A stretch of DNA of 64,000 nt from Bursaphelenchus xylophilus (taxonomy: Eukaryota > Nematoda > Chromadorea > Rhabditida > Aphelenchoididae), in the NCBI GenBank assembly GCA_904066235.2, contig CAJFCV020000003.1:2418001-2482000 (forward strand), read 5' to 3'. The position numbers and the translations under genes are program-made. The stretch's first letter is position 1; every line of letters begins with the position of its first letter. Under the pieces are notes generated by a model that worked only from the letters and a program-made list of their open reading frames with translations, did no database searches and was not told the DNA's origin. This document shows, one piece after another, positions 24,072 through 36,596 of this stretch.

Positions 24072-24916
24072 CTAATTGTCAACTGTAATGCCAGGAACGT
24101 CAGTTATGGGTTGAAATGGGCCATAAGTGATATAAACTTGGCCATGTAATCGTCTGCGAAGCGATCCCATGAGGGAGGCCTCCACAAAAATGTAACTATC
24201 GTTCAATACAGGCAGGGCGCAAGTTTCAACGTCCTAAATTTCACATATATATTTTGTAATTTTTGAACGGAAAATTCCCGCCATTTTGGCAATATTTTGG
24301 CGTTGTGTTTTTTGGATATTTTTTAGATTGTTTTACCGTTGCCAGCGATATTTCCAACTACAAAAATGTGTTTTCGATCCTTAGGGAGCCATAAATACCT
24401 CTTGTTGCATAATGCCAAGAACCCAAAATTTGCATCCCAAGTTTCGTTGTAAAATAAAAAAAAATTGAAAGGGCCGGGCCTAAGCCCCAAAGAACTAGGG
24501 CGAGCCCCAAGCCGGTCTGGAACTTATCGAAATTTTCGAAGCCTGACTTGGTCCGGCCTTTGTCATGTCTGTATACGTACAACACATACCCTGGCAAGAT
24601 TATGCAAAGAAAAAACAGCAAAGCACATTACCTTTCGACACATTGTCGGTTCCATTGTCATCTTGATCCAATAAGGCGACAACGGTCCTTTATGTGTCGC
24701 GTTGTGCACAGTGACTCGTTTGTAATAGCGCTGGAACGGGGGCTGCTGGTACTGCTGGTTGAACAACCTCTCCGCCTGCCCACCAACTGCGTCGGCAGTT
24801 CGGGGCGAGAGAATGGTCGTGTTGCGAGGGCGGGGAGTTGGCGTGCGCCGGGTACGACGCTGCGCACCGCTCAACGCAAGGACGATGCACAGCAAGGACA
24901 ACACAAAAAGTTTCAT
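24072..24916 (-). CDS. Small secreted protein, weakly cystatin-like, copy 1
   Basis: Two exons, 24916-24632 and 24233-24072, give about 148 aa. The ATG at 24916 starts a clean signal peptide (MKLFVLSLLCIVLALSGAQ); the GTG two codons upstream is not a likely start. The mature part contains AERLFNQQYQ, then HYKRV/YYKRVTV-type sequence, then YWIKMTMEPTMCRK at the exon end. This recalls the cystatin pattern of a YN-Q segment, a beta strand and a T-C-K strand, but no QxVxG loop is seen. A second Cys (ETCALP) begins exon 2. Protease inhibition is therefore only a weak guess. The paralog lies at 28364-29061. Confidence 0.62.
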
Positions 24917-25325
24917 TTCCACTTCTTTCGGAAATTGAACGCTTTGTGAGGCCTTTTATATCAACATGTATTTAATAAAGGTTAGATAAACTAGATAATT
25001 ATTTAAATTTATGCAATAAAAAAGTTTAATATCTCGACGTTTGTAATCAAACATGTTACTTAATGGCCGAATGAAAATTGCCAATTTCTTGATCGGAAAA
25101 CTTTACATCGTCCTTATTGCTTTTGATATTGTCGCCCATAAAAAGTTGATGGCCAATATTGCAAACCAATTGTTTTTTCATTTTGTCGGGAAAATAATGA
25201 GCACTCTGTCGCCGAGAAAAGAGTACTGGGACAAAATCAAATTGCTTTCCACACAAACATAAACAATGGATACGGGTTTCTTATTTGCTCGTCGCTTATA
25301 AACACTATTTCTCTAAAAAAATTAA

Positions 25326-27740
25326 AACGCGTTTTACTACAAATCGTAGATTGGCCCGGACATTGTTGAGTCGAGGTCTCAGAATTAAACCAAAATTGGT
25401 GAACCTGATCGTCATGATAGACAAAGCATTCGCTTTTATTATTTTTGCCCAAAATTACCGTATAACGGCATACTGTAACATTTTTTCTTAAAAAGGATAT
25501 GCCCTAATCGAGAAAACGAAGCGCTATTTTAGCTCCAATCGAGTTCAGGTGTATGTTTTCGACCACGTAGAACATTTTTGTAATTGTCACCAAAAACCAA
25601 AAATTACATCTAAGCTATGTTACACATGAGGTGACATACTATTTCGGGTGTAAAATGGGCTACTGTAGCTTGTAGCACTTTTAGATACGCTTAAAAAAAA
25701 GTTCAACCTTAACCCAATAAACAGTAGAAATTTTAAAAAAATAAAATGCACAACTTTTGAGATACAGGGGTTTCAATCTGTCATGTACCAGGTCATCAGA
25801 ACCCCGAAAAAAGCTGGCATTCTTGGAATTTGAGGTTGTAGCACTTTTTGATTGTCTCTAATACATTATTAGCCTTGTAAACGATGATGGTGAAAATTTC
25901 AGGCGAAAAAAAGCACAACTTTCGAGAAAATGACCAAAAGACCTTATTTTAGGTCATCAGAACCCCGAAAAAAGCTGGCATTCTTGGGATTTTGGCTTGG
26001 CGCAGATTTTGAAATCTTCTGATACACTTTTGTCACTTTTTATGACGATAGGATAAGCTTGAGATAAAAAAATATACAAGTTTTTAATAAAGCGATCAAA
26101 ACACCTTACTTTATGTCACCACAACCCGGAAACACCTGGTATTCTTGGGGTTTTGGCCTGACGCAGATTTTCAAGGTTTATAATGCATTTTTATCACTTT
26201 TTACAAGGTACTAGCGAGTTTTAGAGGAAATATGCAAGAATGCCACTTTTTCGGGGTTCTGATGACCTAAAATAAGGTCTTTTGGTCATTTTCTCGAAAG
26301 TTGTGCATTTTTTTCGCCTGAAATTTTCACCATCATCGTTTACAAGGCCAATAATGTATTAGAGGCTTTCAAAAAGTGCTACAATCCGAAATCCCAAGAA
26401 TGCCAGCTTTTTTCGGGGTTCTGATGACCTAAAATAAGGTCTTTTGGTCATTTTTTCGAAAGTTGTGCTTTTTTTCGCCTGAAATTTTCACCATCATCGT
26501 TTACAAGGCCAATAACTTCCGGCCCCCGGGCCGGGCCGACCGGGGGCCCCCGCCAGGCCCCCAATCGGCCCCCAATGACTAAAATTCTCAGTCTCAAAGC
26601 GAAAATTAGGGTTGTCAATAAAAATAAAACGCAGAGCCAAGAACCGATTGGGTTTTTTGAAGTACTTTAGGAAATGGTTGGTAATTTTTTGTTTCAAAAA
26701 TTTATTGTCGATTGTTATAACAAAAAAATGGGGACTTGGGTAGTACAACCCGCCAGCCCAGTTCAGCCCCCCTGGACCCAGTATAAACCCCCTCATCCAA
26801 TCTGAAGCGCCTACTCGGGATTGGGTTCTCTCGGCCACGATCGTCGTTGCCTGAACCACAAACACGAATTTGGACGGTAACTGGGGCTTTGAACTAAAAC
26901 GCCTGGGGTCATTTTACTCTAGTTTGCATTTTTTGTATATTTCTAATTTTTTTATTACGGGGGTGTGAAATGGACAAAACAGTGGGGGTTTGAACTACCT
27001 TTCGTAGGGAGCTGAACTACCAAAGCCCCAAAAATATGTGTTATATCTCGCAATGAATGCAGTATTTATATTTACAGTTCGGCCCCCTGTCGGCCCCCGG
27101 CCCGGCCCGGCCCCCTGGGGGCCGGGGCCGGGCCGGGCCGAGAAAATTTGAAGGGGGCCGGGGCCGGGCCGACCCCTTCCGGCCCCCGGGCCGGGCCGCG
27201 ATTTTCGGCCCGGCCCGGCCCCCCAGCCATGTCTAATGCCAGCTTTTTTCGGGGTTCTGATGACCTGGTACATGACAGATTGAAACCCCTGTATCTCAAA
27301 AGTTGTGCATTTTATTTTTTTAAAATTTCTACTGTTTATTGGGTTAAGGTTGAACTTTTTTTTAAGCGTATCTAAAAGTGCTACAAGCTACAGTAGCCCA
27401 TTTTACACCCGAAATAGTATGTCACCTCATGTGTAACATAGCTTAGATGTAATTTTTGGTTTTTGGTGACAATTACAAAAATGTTATACGTGGTCGAAAA
27501 CATACACCTGAACTCGATTTGTGCTAAAATAGCGCTTAGTTTTCTCGATTAGGGCGTATCTTTTTTTAAAAAAATGTTACAGTATGCCGTCATACGGTAA
27601 TCTTGGGAAAAAATAAAGAAAGCGAATGTTTTGTCTGTCATGACGATCAAGTTGACCAATTTTGGTTTAATTCTGAGACATCGATTTTAACAATGTCCGC
27701 CCCCTGTTAGGCTAAGCTCCAAAGTGTGGCAAAACGCGTT
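25326..27740. mobile_element. TTAA-flanked foldback element, different subfamily
   Basis: The ends AACGCGTTTT and AAAACGCGTT are inverted and flanked by TTAA (25322-25325, 27741-27744). Arms of about 1 kb mirror each other, for example the CTGAGAC-GGTTTAATT ends and the repeated GGTCATCAGAACCCCGAAAA block. The centre is filled by GC-rich sequence. No transposase is visible. Confidence 0.72.
26517..27235. repeat. GC-rich hAT-like remnant inside the foldback element
   Basis: GGCCCGGCCC arrays at 26517-26570 and 27075-27235 flank ordinary AT-rich sequence. The right end, AGCCATGTCTA at about 27226-27236, matches the terminus of the element at 55624-56875. The left terminus is not recognisable, so this copy is incomplete or rearranged. 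Confidence 0.5.
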
Positions 27741-27990
27741 TTAAAAAATAAACCTCAATTCTCCAAAAAATACTTTTTTCCAAGTCCCGAAGCGAAAATA
27801 ATAAGCGGTATCGTTGCCCCGAACTGTCCCTGACCGGAAATGTCGGGACGCGGAAAAAAGCCTATTGTACGGTGCAGAAAGGAGGAAATTGCACAGTGCA
27901 AAGAAAAGTTTTGTTTTCGCACAGTGCTTGTCGCCGATTTCAGTCCGGCGACTTTCCGGAAGGACAAGTAAAAAATTATTATTTTTTCAG

Positions 27991-28116
27991 AAAGCCAAGA
28001 AGGGAAAGAAGTCTCATCGTCGTTCTGTTCCGATCCATAAAACCTCGTCCAATAGGTTCCAGAAAACAAAAAGCCGAGATTTTCATGAGACGAGAACACT
28101 TCTCCAGATGAAGTGA
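27991..28116 (+). pseudogene. Orphan last exon of a basic-tail receptor gene
   Basis: After TTTTTTCAG the exon encodes KAKKGKKSHRRSVPIHKTSS and on to DFH, matching the last exons at 43248-43346, 58074-57967 and 63012-62905. The usual TAG after DFH has become GAG, so the frame runs nine codons further to TGA. No upstream exons of the same gene are visible on this strand; a foldback transposon lies there instead. Confidence 0.65.
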
Positions 28117-28363
28117 ACAATTGTACATATAATATGATGCCGTTGTAAACATAAATTTGATAAAAGTTAATTTTTTCATAATTTTTTCTTTTGTCCAAAA
28201 TTTTGCATTTTTCTCAATTTCCTAATTCTTTTTTTTCAGTTTTAATAATGAGTACTAATTGAGGACAATGACATCATTTCTGCCGAAAGTTTATATTATA
28301 TTTATTATTTCAAACAAATCGGCATAGCAATTTAAAAAAAGAGTATCCGTAATTGTAGTATCA

Positions 28364-29061
28364 CTAATTGTCGACTGTAATGCCAGGAACGTCAGTTATG
28401 GGTTGAAATGGACCATAAGTGATATGAACTTCACCATGTAAGTTTCTGGGAAGCGCTCCGACAAGCGAGGCCTCCACAAATATGTAACTATCGTTCAATA
28501 CCGGCAGAGCGCAATTTTGGGCGTTCTAAATGTCAAATTTCAATGAGAATTAACGTTGAGGGTTCTTGGTACTATGCAACCACACATGACTTGATGGTAG
28601 GATTTTTGGCATTTCTGGGCCCCCGTCTGAAAAATTTTTAATCCCGGGCCAGAAGGCCGGCCTCGAAAAAACTAGGGCGAGCCTAAGCACTGCTCCAGAA
28701 AAGGTCTTTCCGCCCATTTTTCGCAATTTCCGAAGCCCGGTCCTGCCATGTCTGTATACAACACAACCCTTGGTGAACAACAAACAGCATCAAACATTAC
28801 CTTTTGACACAGTGTTGGTCCCATTGTCATCTTGACCCAGTAATGCGGCCGCCTCACTTCACGTGTTGCGTTGTGCACATTCACTCGCTTGTAATGGCGC
28901 TGGAATGGGGGCAGCTGGTACTGTTGGTTGAACAACCTCTCCGCCTCCGCACCAACCGCGTCGGCAGTTCGGGGCGGGAGAATGGTCGTGGGAGGAGCAC
29001 GACCCTGCGCACCGCTCAGCGCAAGGGCGATGCAAAGCAAGGACAAAACAAAAAGTTTCAT
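28364..29061 (-). CDS. Small secreted protein, weakly cystatin-like, copy 2
   Basis: Exons 29061-28801 and 28525-28364 give about 140 aa. It shares with copy 1 the signal peptide, the RTADAVG/AEAERLFNQQYQ block, the YWVKMTM-P-T-LC-K exon end and the conserved C-terminus GPFQPITDVPGITVDN. The main difference is a shorter Arg/Pro/Thr linker after the signal peptide. The 5' flank (to about 29205) is nearly the same as that of copy 1, which dates the duplication as recent. Confidence 0.62.
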
Positions 29062-29208
29062 TTCCACTTTTTTCGAGTATTGAACTCTTTGTGAGGCCTT
29101 TTATATCAACATGTATTTAATAAAGGTTAGATAAACTGGATAATTATTTAAATTTATGCAATAAGAAAGTTTAATATCTCGACGTTTGTAATCAAACATG
29201 TTACTTAA

Positions 29209-31095
29209 AAGGGAGTTTTTTACAAATCGAAGGATGGTCCGGACATTTCGAAAAAATGACCAACTCAGTATCTTTTGATATTTTGCATAGCTGTTCTACT
29301 ATGTTAGATGAACGTCAGTACACATTTTTAGTTTCGGAAATTACCGTATACGGGGGTTACGGTAGGTACAATTTTTAGAAAGATTGGGTTCGTATGTAAA
29401 AACCCCGAGGAGTAAAAGGGCGAAACCCGAACGGTATATCAAAATATCATTTTTTTCAAAATAGGTGTAGAAGAGCCGCAAATATCGCCAAAATACGTTT
29501 TCGACCATGGAGAACATTTTTGTAATTAGCACTTTTTCTGTAGGATGTCGTATTCGACTACTTGGAAAATGACCAAGATACCATGTTCAATATAACTTTT
29601 CGGCATTCTACTTGTCTCAACTTTTGAAACCTTTGAAGAATACTTTGACATGTATGTAACAACATATCAAAAATGAACGAAAATAAAAGGGGTGGTTTTG
29701 GAGTTATGGTACTTTGAATGTAGCCGGTACCGTATATCAAAATTTTATTTTTTCTAAATTTGGAGTAGGACAACCGCAAGCATTGCCAATACACGTTTTC
29801 GACCATGGAGAACATTTTTGTAATTAGCACTTTTTCTGTAGGATGTCGTCTTCGACTACTTGGAAAATGACCAAGGTACCATGTTCAATATAACTCTTCG
29901 GCATTCTACTTGTCTCAACTTTTGAAACCTTTGAAAAATACTTTGACATGTATGTAACAACATATCAAAAATGCACGAAAATAAAAGGGGTGGTTTTGGA
30001 GTTACGGCACTTTGAATGTTGGACATACAGTACACCTCGATTTATTCTCGGCTAAACTTTACGTAGATTATTTTAAAAACAAAATTTAGTGCTTTATGTA
30101 TGTTGTACGACCCTCAAAAACAATTTTCACTAGGAAATTCAGAAAATTTAGGCCTAAGCATACTGTAACATATCGTGCGCAGATAATTGGTTACTGTAAC
30201 AGCAAGATCAGCGATTTCTTAAATTTTTTGCAACGATTACCACGGTTTAGAGTCGTGTGTGCTATACGACGGTGGAATCTTCCAATTTCGGATGTCAGCA
30301 TCACAACGAAAGTTGGTGTACTGTATGATCAAGATTAAAAGTGCCACAACTCCAAAACCACCCCTTTTATTTTCCTAAATTTTTTATATGTTGTTACATA
30401 CAGGTCAAAGTATTTTTGAAAGGTTTCAAAAGTTGAGACAAGTAGAATGCCGAAAAGTTATATTGAACATGGTATCTTGGCGTTTCTCAAACCGGTCGAA
30501 GGCTACATCCTAGAACAAAACTGTCAATTACAAAAATGTTCTCCATGGTCGAAAACGTGTATTGGCAATGCTTGCGGTTGTCCTACTCCAAATTTAGAAA
30601 AAATAAAATTTTGATATAAGGTACCGGCTACATTCAAAGTACCATAACTCCAAAACCACCCCTTTTATTTTCGTGCATTTTTGATATGTTGTTACATCTA
30701 TGTCAAAGTATTTTTGAGAGGTTTCAAAAGTTGAGACAACTTCTCTGCAAAAAAGTTACATTCAATATGGTACCTTGGTATTTTTCAAAGTAGTCGAAGG
30801 CTACATCCTACGGCAAAAGTGTCAATTATGAAAATGTTCCCCATGGTTGAAAACGTAAAATAGCGGGGCTTTGTGCTTTTACTCCTTTGGGTTTTTACAC
30901 ACGGACCCAATCTTTCTGCAAATTGTACCTACCGTAACCCCCGTATACGGTAATTTTCAAAACTAAAAATTCACGCTGACGTTCAGCTATCATAGTACAA
31001 CAGCTATGCAAAATATCAAAAGATTCTGAGTTGGTCGTTTTTTCGAAATGTCCGGCCCTTGTTATGAGAAGCTTCAATCTGTAAAAAACTCTCTT
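29209..31095. mobile_element. TTAA-flanked foldback element, copy 2
   Basis: The same termini as copy 1 (AAGGGAGTTTTTTAC and mirror) are flanked by TTAA (29205-29208, 31096-31099). The paralogous flank at 25051-25080 reads ACATGTTACTTAATGGCCG uninterrupted, so the insertion followed the duplication of the small secreted gene. The arms mirror each other around about 30070. Confidence 0.85.
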
Positions 31096-31099
31096 TTAA

Positions 31100-32750
31100 T
31101 GGCCGAATGAAAATTGCCAATTTCTTGATCGGAAAACTTTATATCATCCTTATTGCTTTTGATATTGTCGACCATAAAAGGTCTATGACCAATACTGCAA
31201 ACCAATTGTTTTTTCAGTTTGTCGGTAAAATAATGAACACTATGTCGCCAATGAAAAACAATATTCACTCAGATTGGATATCGGGCCAGTTAGCGAAACT
31301 TGGCGGCGTTTCCGAAAGAAATCAGAGGGCGTTAGATTTAGTCGGGAGATTACGAATAACTAATGACTTCGGCGATTCCCCCCACTGATATCCAACAATG
31401 CTTGCCCACGTAAAGCTAAAATAACCTCTGCGTCGACTTCACGCTGGATCTTCGAGGACTTTTTGGATCACTTTGAATTTTATCGCGTTATTGTTGGGGG
31501 ATGGTCGGCTAGGGGACAGGGTTTTTTGAAGGGGGTCAGGAAATTATGGGTGACGCAGAGTCGGGTGGTGCAGGTTCGGGTGATGGAATTTTGGGGTGGG
31601 GGAATTCTCGGGTGATGAAAAATATTGCACTGAAGGCTACTAAATATAAAATATTGTACTAATGGCTACTAAATATGACGTAATATTGTTTAAATTTTTA
31701 AATTTTTTAAGTTTTATGCTTTTTTGGGGTTTTCGACCATCAGGAATCCAAAAATGGAAACCATTTTGAAGTGGGAAATTTCTAGGGTGATCTGGACGAT
31801 GTTGTAATGGCCATAACTAACTATGACATGACATTGAAACCTCCAAAAAAAAACAAAAATAAATTTTCGAAAATTATCGCAGAAAAATAGTATTCACAGA
31901 AAATTTTGAACAAAATTTCCATTATGAAGCACTCTAGGCAATGGTTGGTAATTTTTTGTTTAAGAAATTTATTGTCGATTGTTATAACAAAAAAATGTGT
32001 TATACCTCGTAATGAATGCGGTATTTATGTATATTTACAGTCCGAAAAGTGAATTAGCCCTGTGCAAATTCGTTTTTGTCCAAGTGGTTTGCTTTTGACG
32101 TAAAGATTAATAGGAAATCACGATGTATTGATACCAATAGAAAGCTCGAGAGTTTATCTTATACGATGAAGATTTTATTCAAATCGAGAAAGATTAGGTG
32201 TTACATCTTATACGACGGAAATTTTTTTAAACTGAGAAAATGATTTGAAAAACAAATTCCATTGCATAACATGTCACACCTCGTTTTTCCAATTTGAAAA
32301 AAAATTTCATCGTATAACATGTCACACCTCAGTTTTTCAATTTGAAAAAAAATTTCCATCGTATAAGATGTCACACCTAATTTTTTCAATTTTCAAAAGG
32401 AGGGGAGTGTTCAAAAAGAGGGAGGGTTCATTCAAGGGGAAGTGTTCAAAAAGGGGGAGAGTTCAAAAAGGGTGAGAGTCCAGATTGGGGGAGGGTTCAC
32501 AAAAAGGGGGAGAGTTCTGCCGCAACGTCCGTGCATTATACAAATTTAGTCTAGGAAATGGCTACGTTGTTAATATTTATATAGTTTAGCCTTCTGAATT
32601 CAATGGAGCAGAGTTTTTGAACATCGGATTGCTGTAACATAGACAAAACGGATTTCGGCCACTCAAAGTCGGCCGTAAAACGGTTGTTTCTAAAAAAAAC
32701 CGTTTTTTTTTTGATTTTTGGAATTTGGAATATCTGAGGCAAAATAAAGA
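31100..32750. other. Spacer without a supportable gene
   Basis: 31100-31255 is a duplicate of 25064-25215 (flank of the small secreted gene). 32245-32385 holds an interspersed repeat, ACATGTCACACCTC with TTTCATCGTATA, three times. 32395-32520 is a GA-rich tract of GTTCAAAAAGGGGG units. No reading frame with splice logic was found. Confidence 0.55.
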
Positions 32751-33052
32751 GCCAAAATGTCTCTACGCACGAAAGGATGTTTAATTTTCAAAATACAATT
32801 CTCCCGGAAATGGAAAAGGGACAAGTGGCGCACATATTGGTCTCGACAACGTTTTGAAGATCAGCGACAAAATGTAAAACAGAAAATTTTGTTTGAATTT
32901 AATGTGTCAACTTTCAAAAATGACAAATTATCGACGAAGAATCGTAAATCTAAGATGTTATCAACAGGCGTATAGACTCAAAAATTTTTTTTGTTTTTGA
33001 CACCGTTCTGCGCAATTTGCAGTGGAATACTTCGTGACCCACAAACGACTAC

Positions 33053-33636
33053 GATGAGCGAGTACTCCTATGTAGAGTCAGCGTTGAGCACCGACTCCGA
33101 GCAAGACGATGATGTTGTGTTTTTGGGAGAATGGCGTAAGTATCCCCGTAAGTTTTTCAATTTTATATTTAGGCCATATGGTTTGCCGCAACAACAACCA
33201 CAACAGCCGCAACCAGCGCAGCCACAACTTCCGCAACCAACGATGCCACAACTACTGCAACCAATGTAAGTTGTATTTTTTTTGTGTAATGTTTATATGC
33301 AGACAACCCGAAAGCAACCGTCATCTATGGCTCGATTTCGTGCCTGAAGGTATTCTACTAAGAACTACACCACCGATCGATGGAACCTTGTGAACTGCAA
33401 CTGAGCCGCCGCGCGCTTTTTGCGCTGCTCGAGGGGTTCCGGTATGGAAATCTGCCAATGCCTCAAATTCCGCTGCAACAACAAGAAGGGCTCCTACTGC
33501 CCCCGATCGTCCCGACCATTCAACAACAACAACAAGGGGTTCAAGTCCCCCCGATGTCAGCGTCGGTCCAGCCCCAAAAGCAACAACCAGTCCCGCCACC
33601 TCCATATGTGCCTGAGGGCTTTGTACTAACGTAAGA
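33053..33636 (+). CDS. Putative Gln/Pro-rich protein fragment, unit 1
   Basis: After GCAATTTGCAG at about 33022 an open exon holds the ATG and encodes MSEYSYVESALSTDSEQDDD and VVFLGEW to a GTAAGT donor. Further blocks are a Gln/Pro stretch (33180-33268), QPESNRHLWLDFVPEG (33303-33350) and a second Gln/Pro block ending PPPPYVPEGF. Phases between blocks do not all join by the splice sites I can see, so exon structure is unsure. A nuclear or low-complexity protein is possible; no family is recognised. Confidence 0.3.
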
Positions 33637-33880
33637 ACTACACCACTTGAACGTTTTCCCTGACCATCAACTTTTTTGTTCCAGCGCGACTCCGCCCCTT
33701 TTTATCTTTTCTTTAGGGGTCATCTTTTTGAAATTGGCTCCCACTTTTTACAGGGTCAAAGGTCAACTGTTCTGAAATTGCATTACACAACTACTCCTCG
33801 CAGCAATTTTTTCATCTTCGGCTCCGCCTTCTACCGTAATTTCAAGTAGAAACCAGAGATTTGCGTCCGAGGCAACGTCT

Positions 33881-34054
33881 GCTGAAAATTTGCAAGCGCT
33901 TATATGATAAAATCTCCGTTTTTGCGTGTCGAGGAGCGTTTCGCAATAAAAATGATGAAATCTCCCCTCGGTTTGCGCTGTGGATTAATGTTCCACGACA
34001 AAAGTGCACTCTCTCCGAACCACAGTACACCTCAATTACGTATGTCCGAGTGTA
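33881..34054. repeat. Left arm of a dispersed inverted repeat
   Basis: About 175 bases match 36299-36473 in opposite orientation with few differences. On the plus strand this arm is open (KICKRLYDKISVFACRGAF and on to TSITYVRV-stop); the other arm has an in-frame stop in the same frame. It could be an old exon pair or a repeat. Confidence 0.6.
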
Positions 34055-34801
34055 GAAGCGCAACAAAAATGTTTATTGTCAACAACAAAACGCCCCCCTA
34101 GGGGAAAGAAAGAGAATCGCGCCCTAGACCTTCAGTCGGGGTTTGTTGTAGGCCTTGGGAGCGGACGCGCACCCTCCTCAATAGACTTTACATGGAATAT
34201 AATATCGGCATCCTTTAAACCCAGAAAATGTCTACCGCCGATCAAGCAGAGATTTGCCTCCGAGGCAAAGCAACCAGCGTTCTGTACCGCTTTAGAGCCC
34301 ATTGGACCTGGCACGGGCGCCGGCCAGCTGATTCTGGTGCCAGGTTCCGAGGTCTTAGCGATGCAAGGCTTCTGCAACGTAAAATCACTACATTGGACGT
34401 AAAATCACTACAAGCGGAAATCCAATCGGACAGCGTAATTTTCCGGCAGGCTCGATTATTCTTCGTAAGTCCGTCCGACCTGGCTGACGTTCGAGAGTTG
34501 GGCATGGCCGGGATGATTCCCGTAATCGCATGGACGCTAGAACAAACCTGCGGATTTCTTCGAAGACTGAACGACTATACTAAGCGGTATGTCCTATTTG
34601 AACGCACTTACATGAGCTCCGTAATTTAACGGAGTTACCGACTCTGTCTCCGAGCGACGTCGTTGGCAAAGAAGTAGAACTACGCTCGTTGATGGGTACC
34701 AGGTAAGTTATTAAAAAAATAACAAATTATCGACGAAGAATCGGAAACCTAAAGACCCACAAAATTTTTTGTTTTTGACACCATTTCTGCGCAATTTGCA
34801 G

Positions 34802-35580
34802 TGTGAAAAGTGGGCGGAAAAATGGACAGCGTTCTCCCGACTCCGAGTAGTAAGCTCTGAGTCCGAGGACAAGGAAGATGATGTGCTCTACTTGGGCGAA
34901 TCTCGTTAAGTATCCCCATAATTTTTTTCAATTTTATATATTAATATATTATATCATATTATATATTACGTATTATATCATATTATATATTATGTATTAT
35001 ATTATACTTATATTTATTATATCAAATTACTTTATATTATATATATTATATCAAAGTAACATATTATATCAGTTATTAATATATATTATGAGAGAGACAA
35101 ATGAGACTTTGTCGTCGCGCTCTTACTGCCCTCCTCGAAGCCCTCGAACAGCCGCAACGACATCCACAACAGCCACAACTGCAACCACAACTGTTGGAAC
35201 CCGCGGCGCCACAACTGCTGCAAACATTGTAAGTTGTAACATTTTTTTGTGTAATGTTTATATCTAGGCAACCCGAAAGCAACCGTAATCTATGGCTCGA
35301 TTTCGTGCCTGAGGTTTTGTACTAAGAACTACACCACCGATCGATGCACCTTGTGAACTGCAACTGAGCCGCCGCGCTCTTTTTGCGCTCCTCGAGGGCT
35401 ACCGATACGGGAATCAGCAAATGCCACAGATTCCTGTGCGACAACAACAACAAGTACCCCAGATGGCGCCTCATGTTAAACAAGAACCAAGTACCCCTGA
35501 TGGCGCCGTCCGTTCAGCCCCAAATGCAGCAACTACCGCCGCCACCACCGTATTATACCTATTATTACCGTTATTGTTAA
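34802..35580 (+). pseudogene. Gln/Pro-rich unit 2, probably broken
   Basis: This repeats unit 1 block by block: intron end TGACACCATTTCTGCGCAATTTGCAG, an acidic exon with SSESEDKEDD and VLYLGES, a Gln/Pro block (35100-35229), QPESNRNLWLDFVPEV and a final Gln/Pro block. The donor has become GTTAAGT, a stop follows DFVPEV early, and an AT-repeat fills the first intron (34930-35090). Loss of function is inferred. Confidence 0.35.
34930..35090. repeat. TATA-type simple repeat
   Basis: Runs of TATATTATATCATATTA fill 160 bases of the presumed first intron of Gln/Pro-rich unit 2. Confidence 0.75.
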
Positions 35581-35871
35581 CATTTTAACGTAAATCATTG
35601 AGTTAATAAAATTATTGTTGTTGTTGTAAATCAAAAGTTTATCTTTAAAATTTCGGCTTATCAAGAACGATGGGAGATGTTTTCACAAGAACGGCGCGCG
35701 CAAGTTGAAGGACATTGGGGTGGGAAAGCGGCGATTGTTATCGCACCTTTGCGATAGGAAGACGGATGCATTCGATGCAAAACAGTGTGAAAGAAAAGTT
35801 TGTTTTAGCCGCCTGTGTAAAGTGAAAATAATATTGTTACAATTACTATTTTTGTTTTGCAGGTAACAAAA

Positions 35872-36256
35872 ATGGAAATAATCAATATGGAACGAGTGGA
35901 GAGACAGTAAGTATAACATTTTAATCTAACGTTTACAGTGTGATAGAGCACGCGAGGATCGGAGTCGCCTACCCATTCCACGCTCTAAAACAAAACCACC
36001 GGGGACCCGTGGATTCCGAGCTCGAGGCCCATCCCAAACTGACGATAGACGAGAACGAGAGATCGGAGTCGAAATCCAAGGGTCGACTTTTCAAGATAGT
36101 GAGTTTTTTGCACTCAAAAAAACGTTTGACTTTCAGGTGAAACCGCTCGATCCTAAAAAAAAACTCAAGTTTACCGTAAAGATGCAATGTTGCGATAAGA
36201 AAGGAGCCCTCCTTTTCCAGTGTGATGTCATTTTTTATTTGACGCCTAAAAAATAG
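35872..36256 (+). CDS. Small protein of unknown function
   Basis: Three exons join in phase: 35872-35906, 35939-36098 and 36137-36256 (about 104 aa), with GTAAGT/GTGAGT donors and TTACAG/TTTCAG acceptors. The protein begins MEIINMERVER, has IGVAYPFHALKQNHRGP and a Lys-rich middle (SESKSKGRLFK), and ends KFTVKMQCCDKKGALLFQCD followed by VIFYLTPKK. There is no signal peptide or membrane segment. An AATAAA signal follows at about 36275. A partial paralog of the last exon lies at 36597-36722. I do not recognise the family. Confidence 0.6.
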
Positions 36257-36298
36257 GGGCGTTTCGTTGTTGGCAATAAACATTTTTGTTCTTCTTCT

Positions 36299-36473
36299 AC
36301 ACTCGGACATACGTAATTGAGGTATACTGTGGTTCGGAGAGAGTGCACTTTTATCGTGGAACATTAATCCACAGCGCAAACCGAGGGGAGATTTTATCAT
36401 TTTTATTGCGAAACGCTCCTCGACACGCAAAAACGGAGGTTTTTTCATATAAGCGCTTGCAAATTTTCAACAC
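36299..36473. repeat. Right arm of a dispersed inverted repeat
   Basis: Reverse complement of 33881-34054. It lies just downstream of the small unknown gene, tail to tail with it. Confidence 0.6.
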
Positions 36474-36596
36474 GATAGGGCCTGCGTACCGCCCGAGAAA
36501 GTAGTGGTGGACGACGACGAGACATAGAGTCGAAATCAAAACAACAACTTTTCCATCTGGTGAGTTTTTGCACTCACAAAACGTTTGACTTTTCAG

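Noticed and set aside
24358..24621. Hydrophobic 87-residue ORF overlapping the first small secreted gene
   Set aside because: It falls in that gene's intron (24234-24631) and is not conserved in the paralog.
29059..29067. Upstream GTG start for the small secreted proteins
   Set aside because: The ATG two codons downstream gives a proper signal peptide; GTG starts are rare in animals.
34228..34629. 133-residue ORF on the plus strand
   Set aside because: The C-terminal part looks protein-like (FFVSPSDLADVRELGMAG), but the join to neighbouring exons breaks the frame and no paralog or motif supports it.
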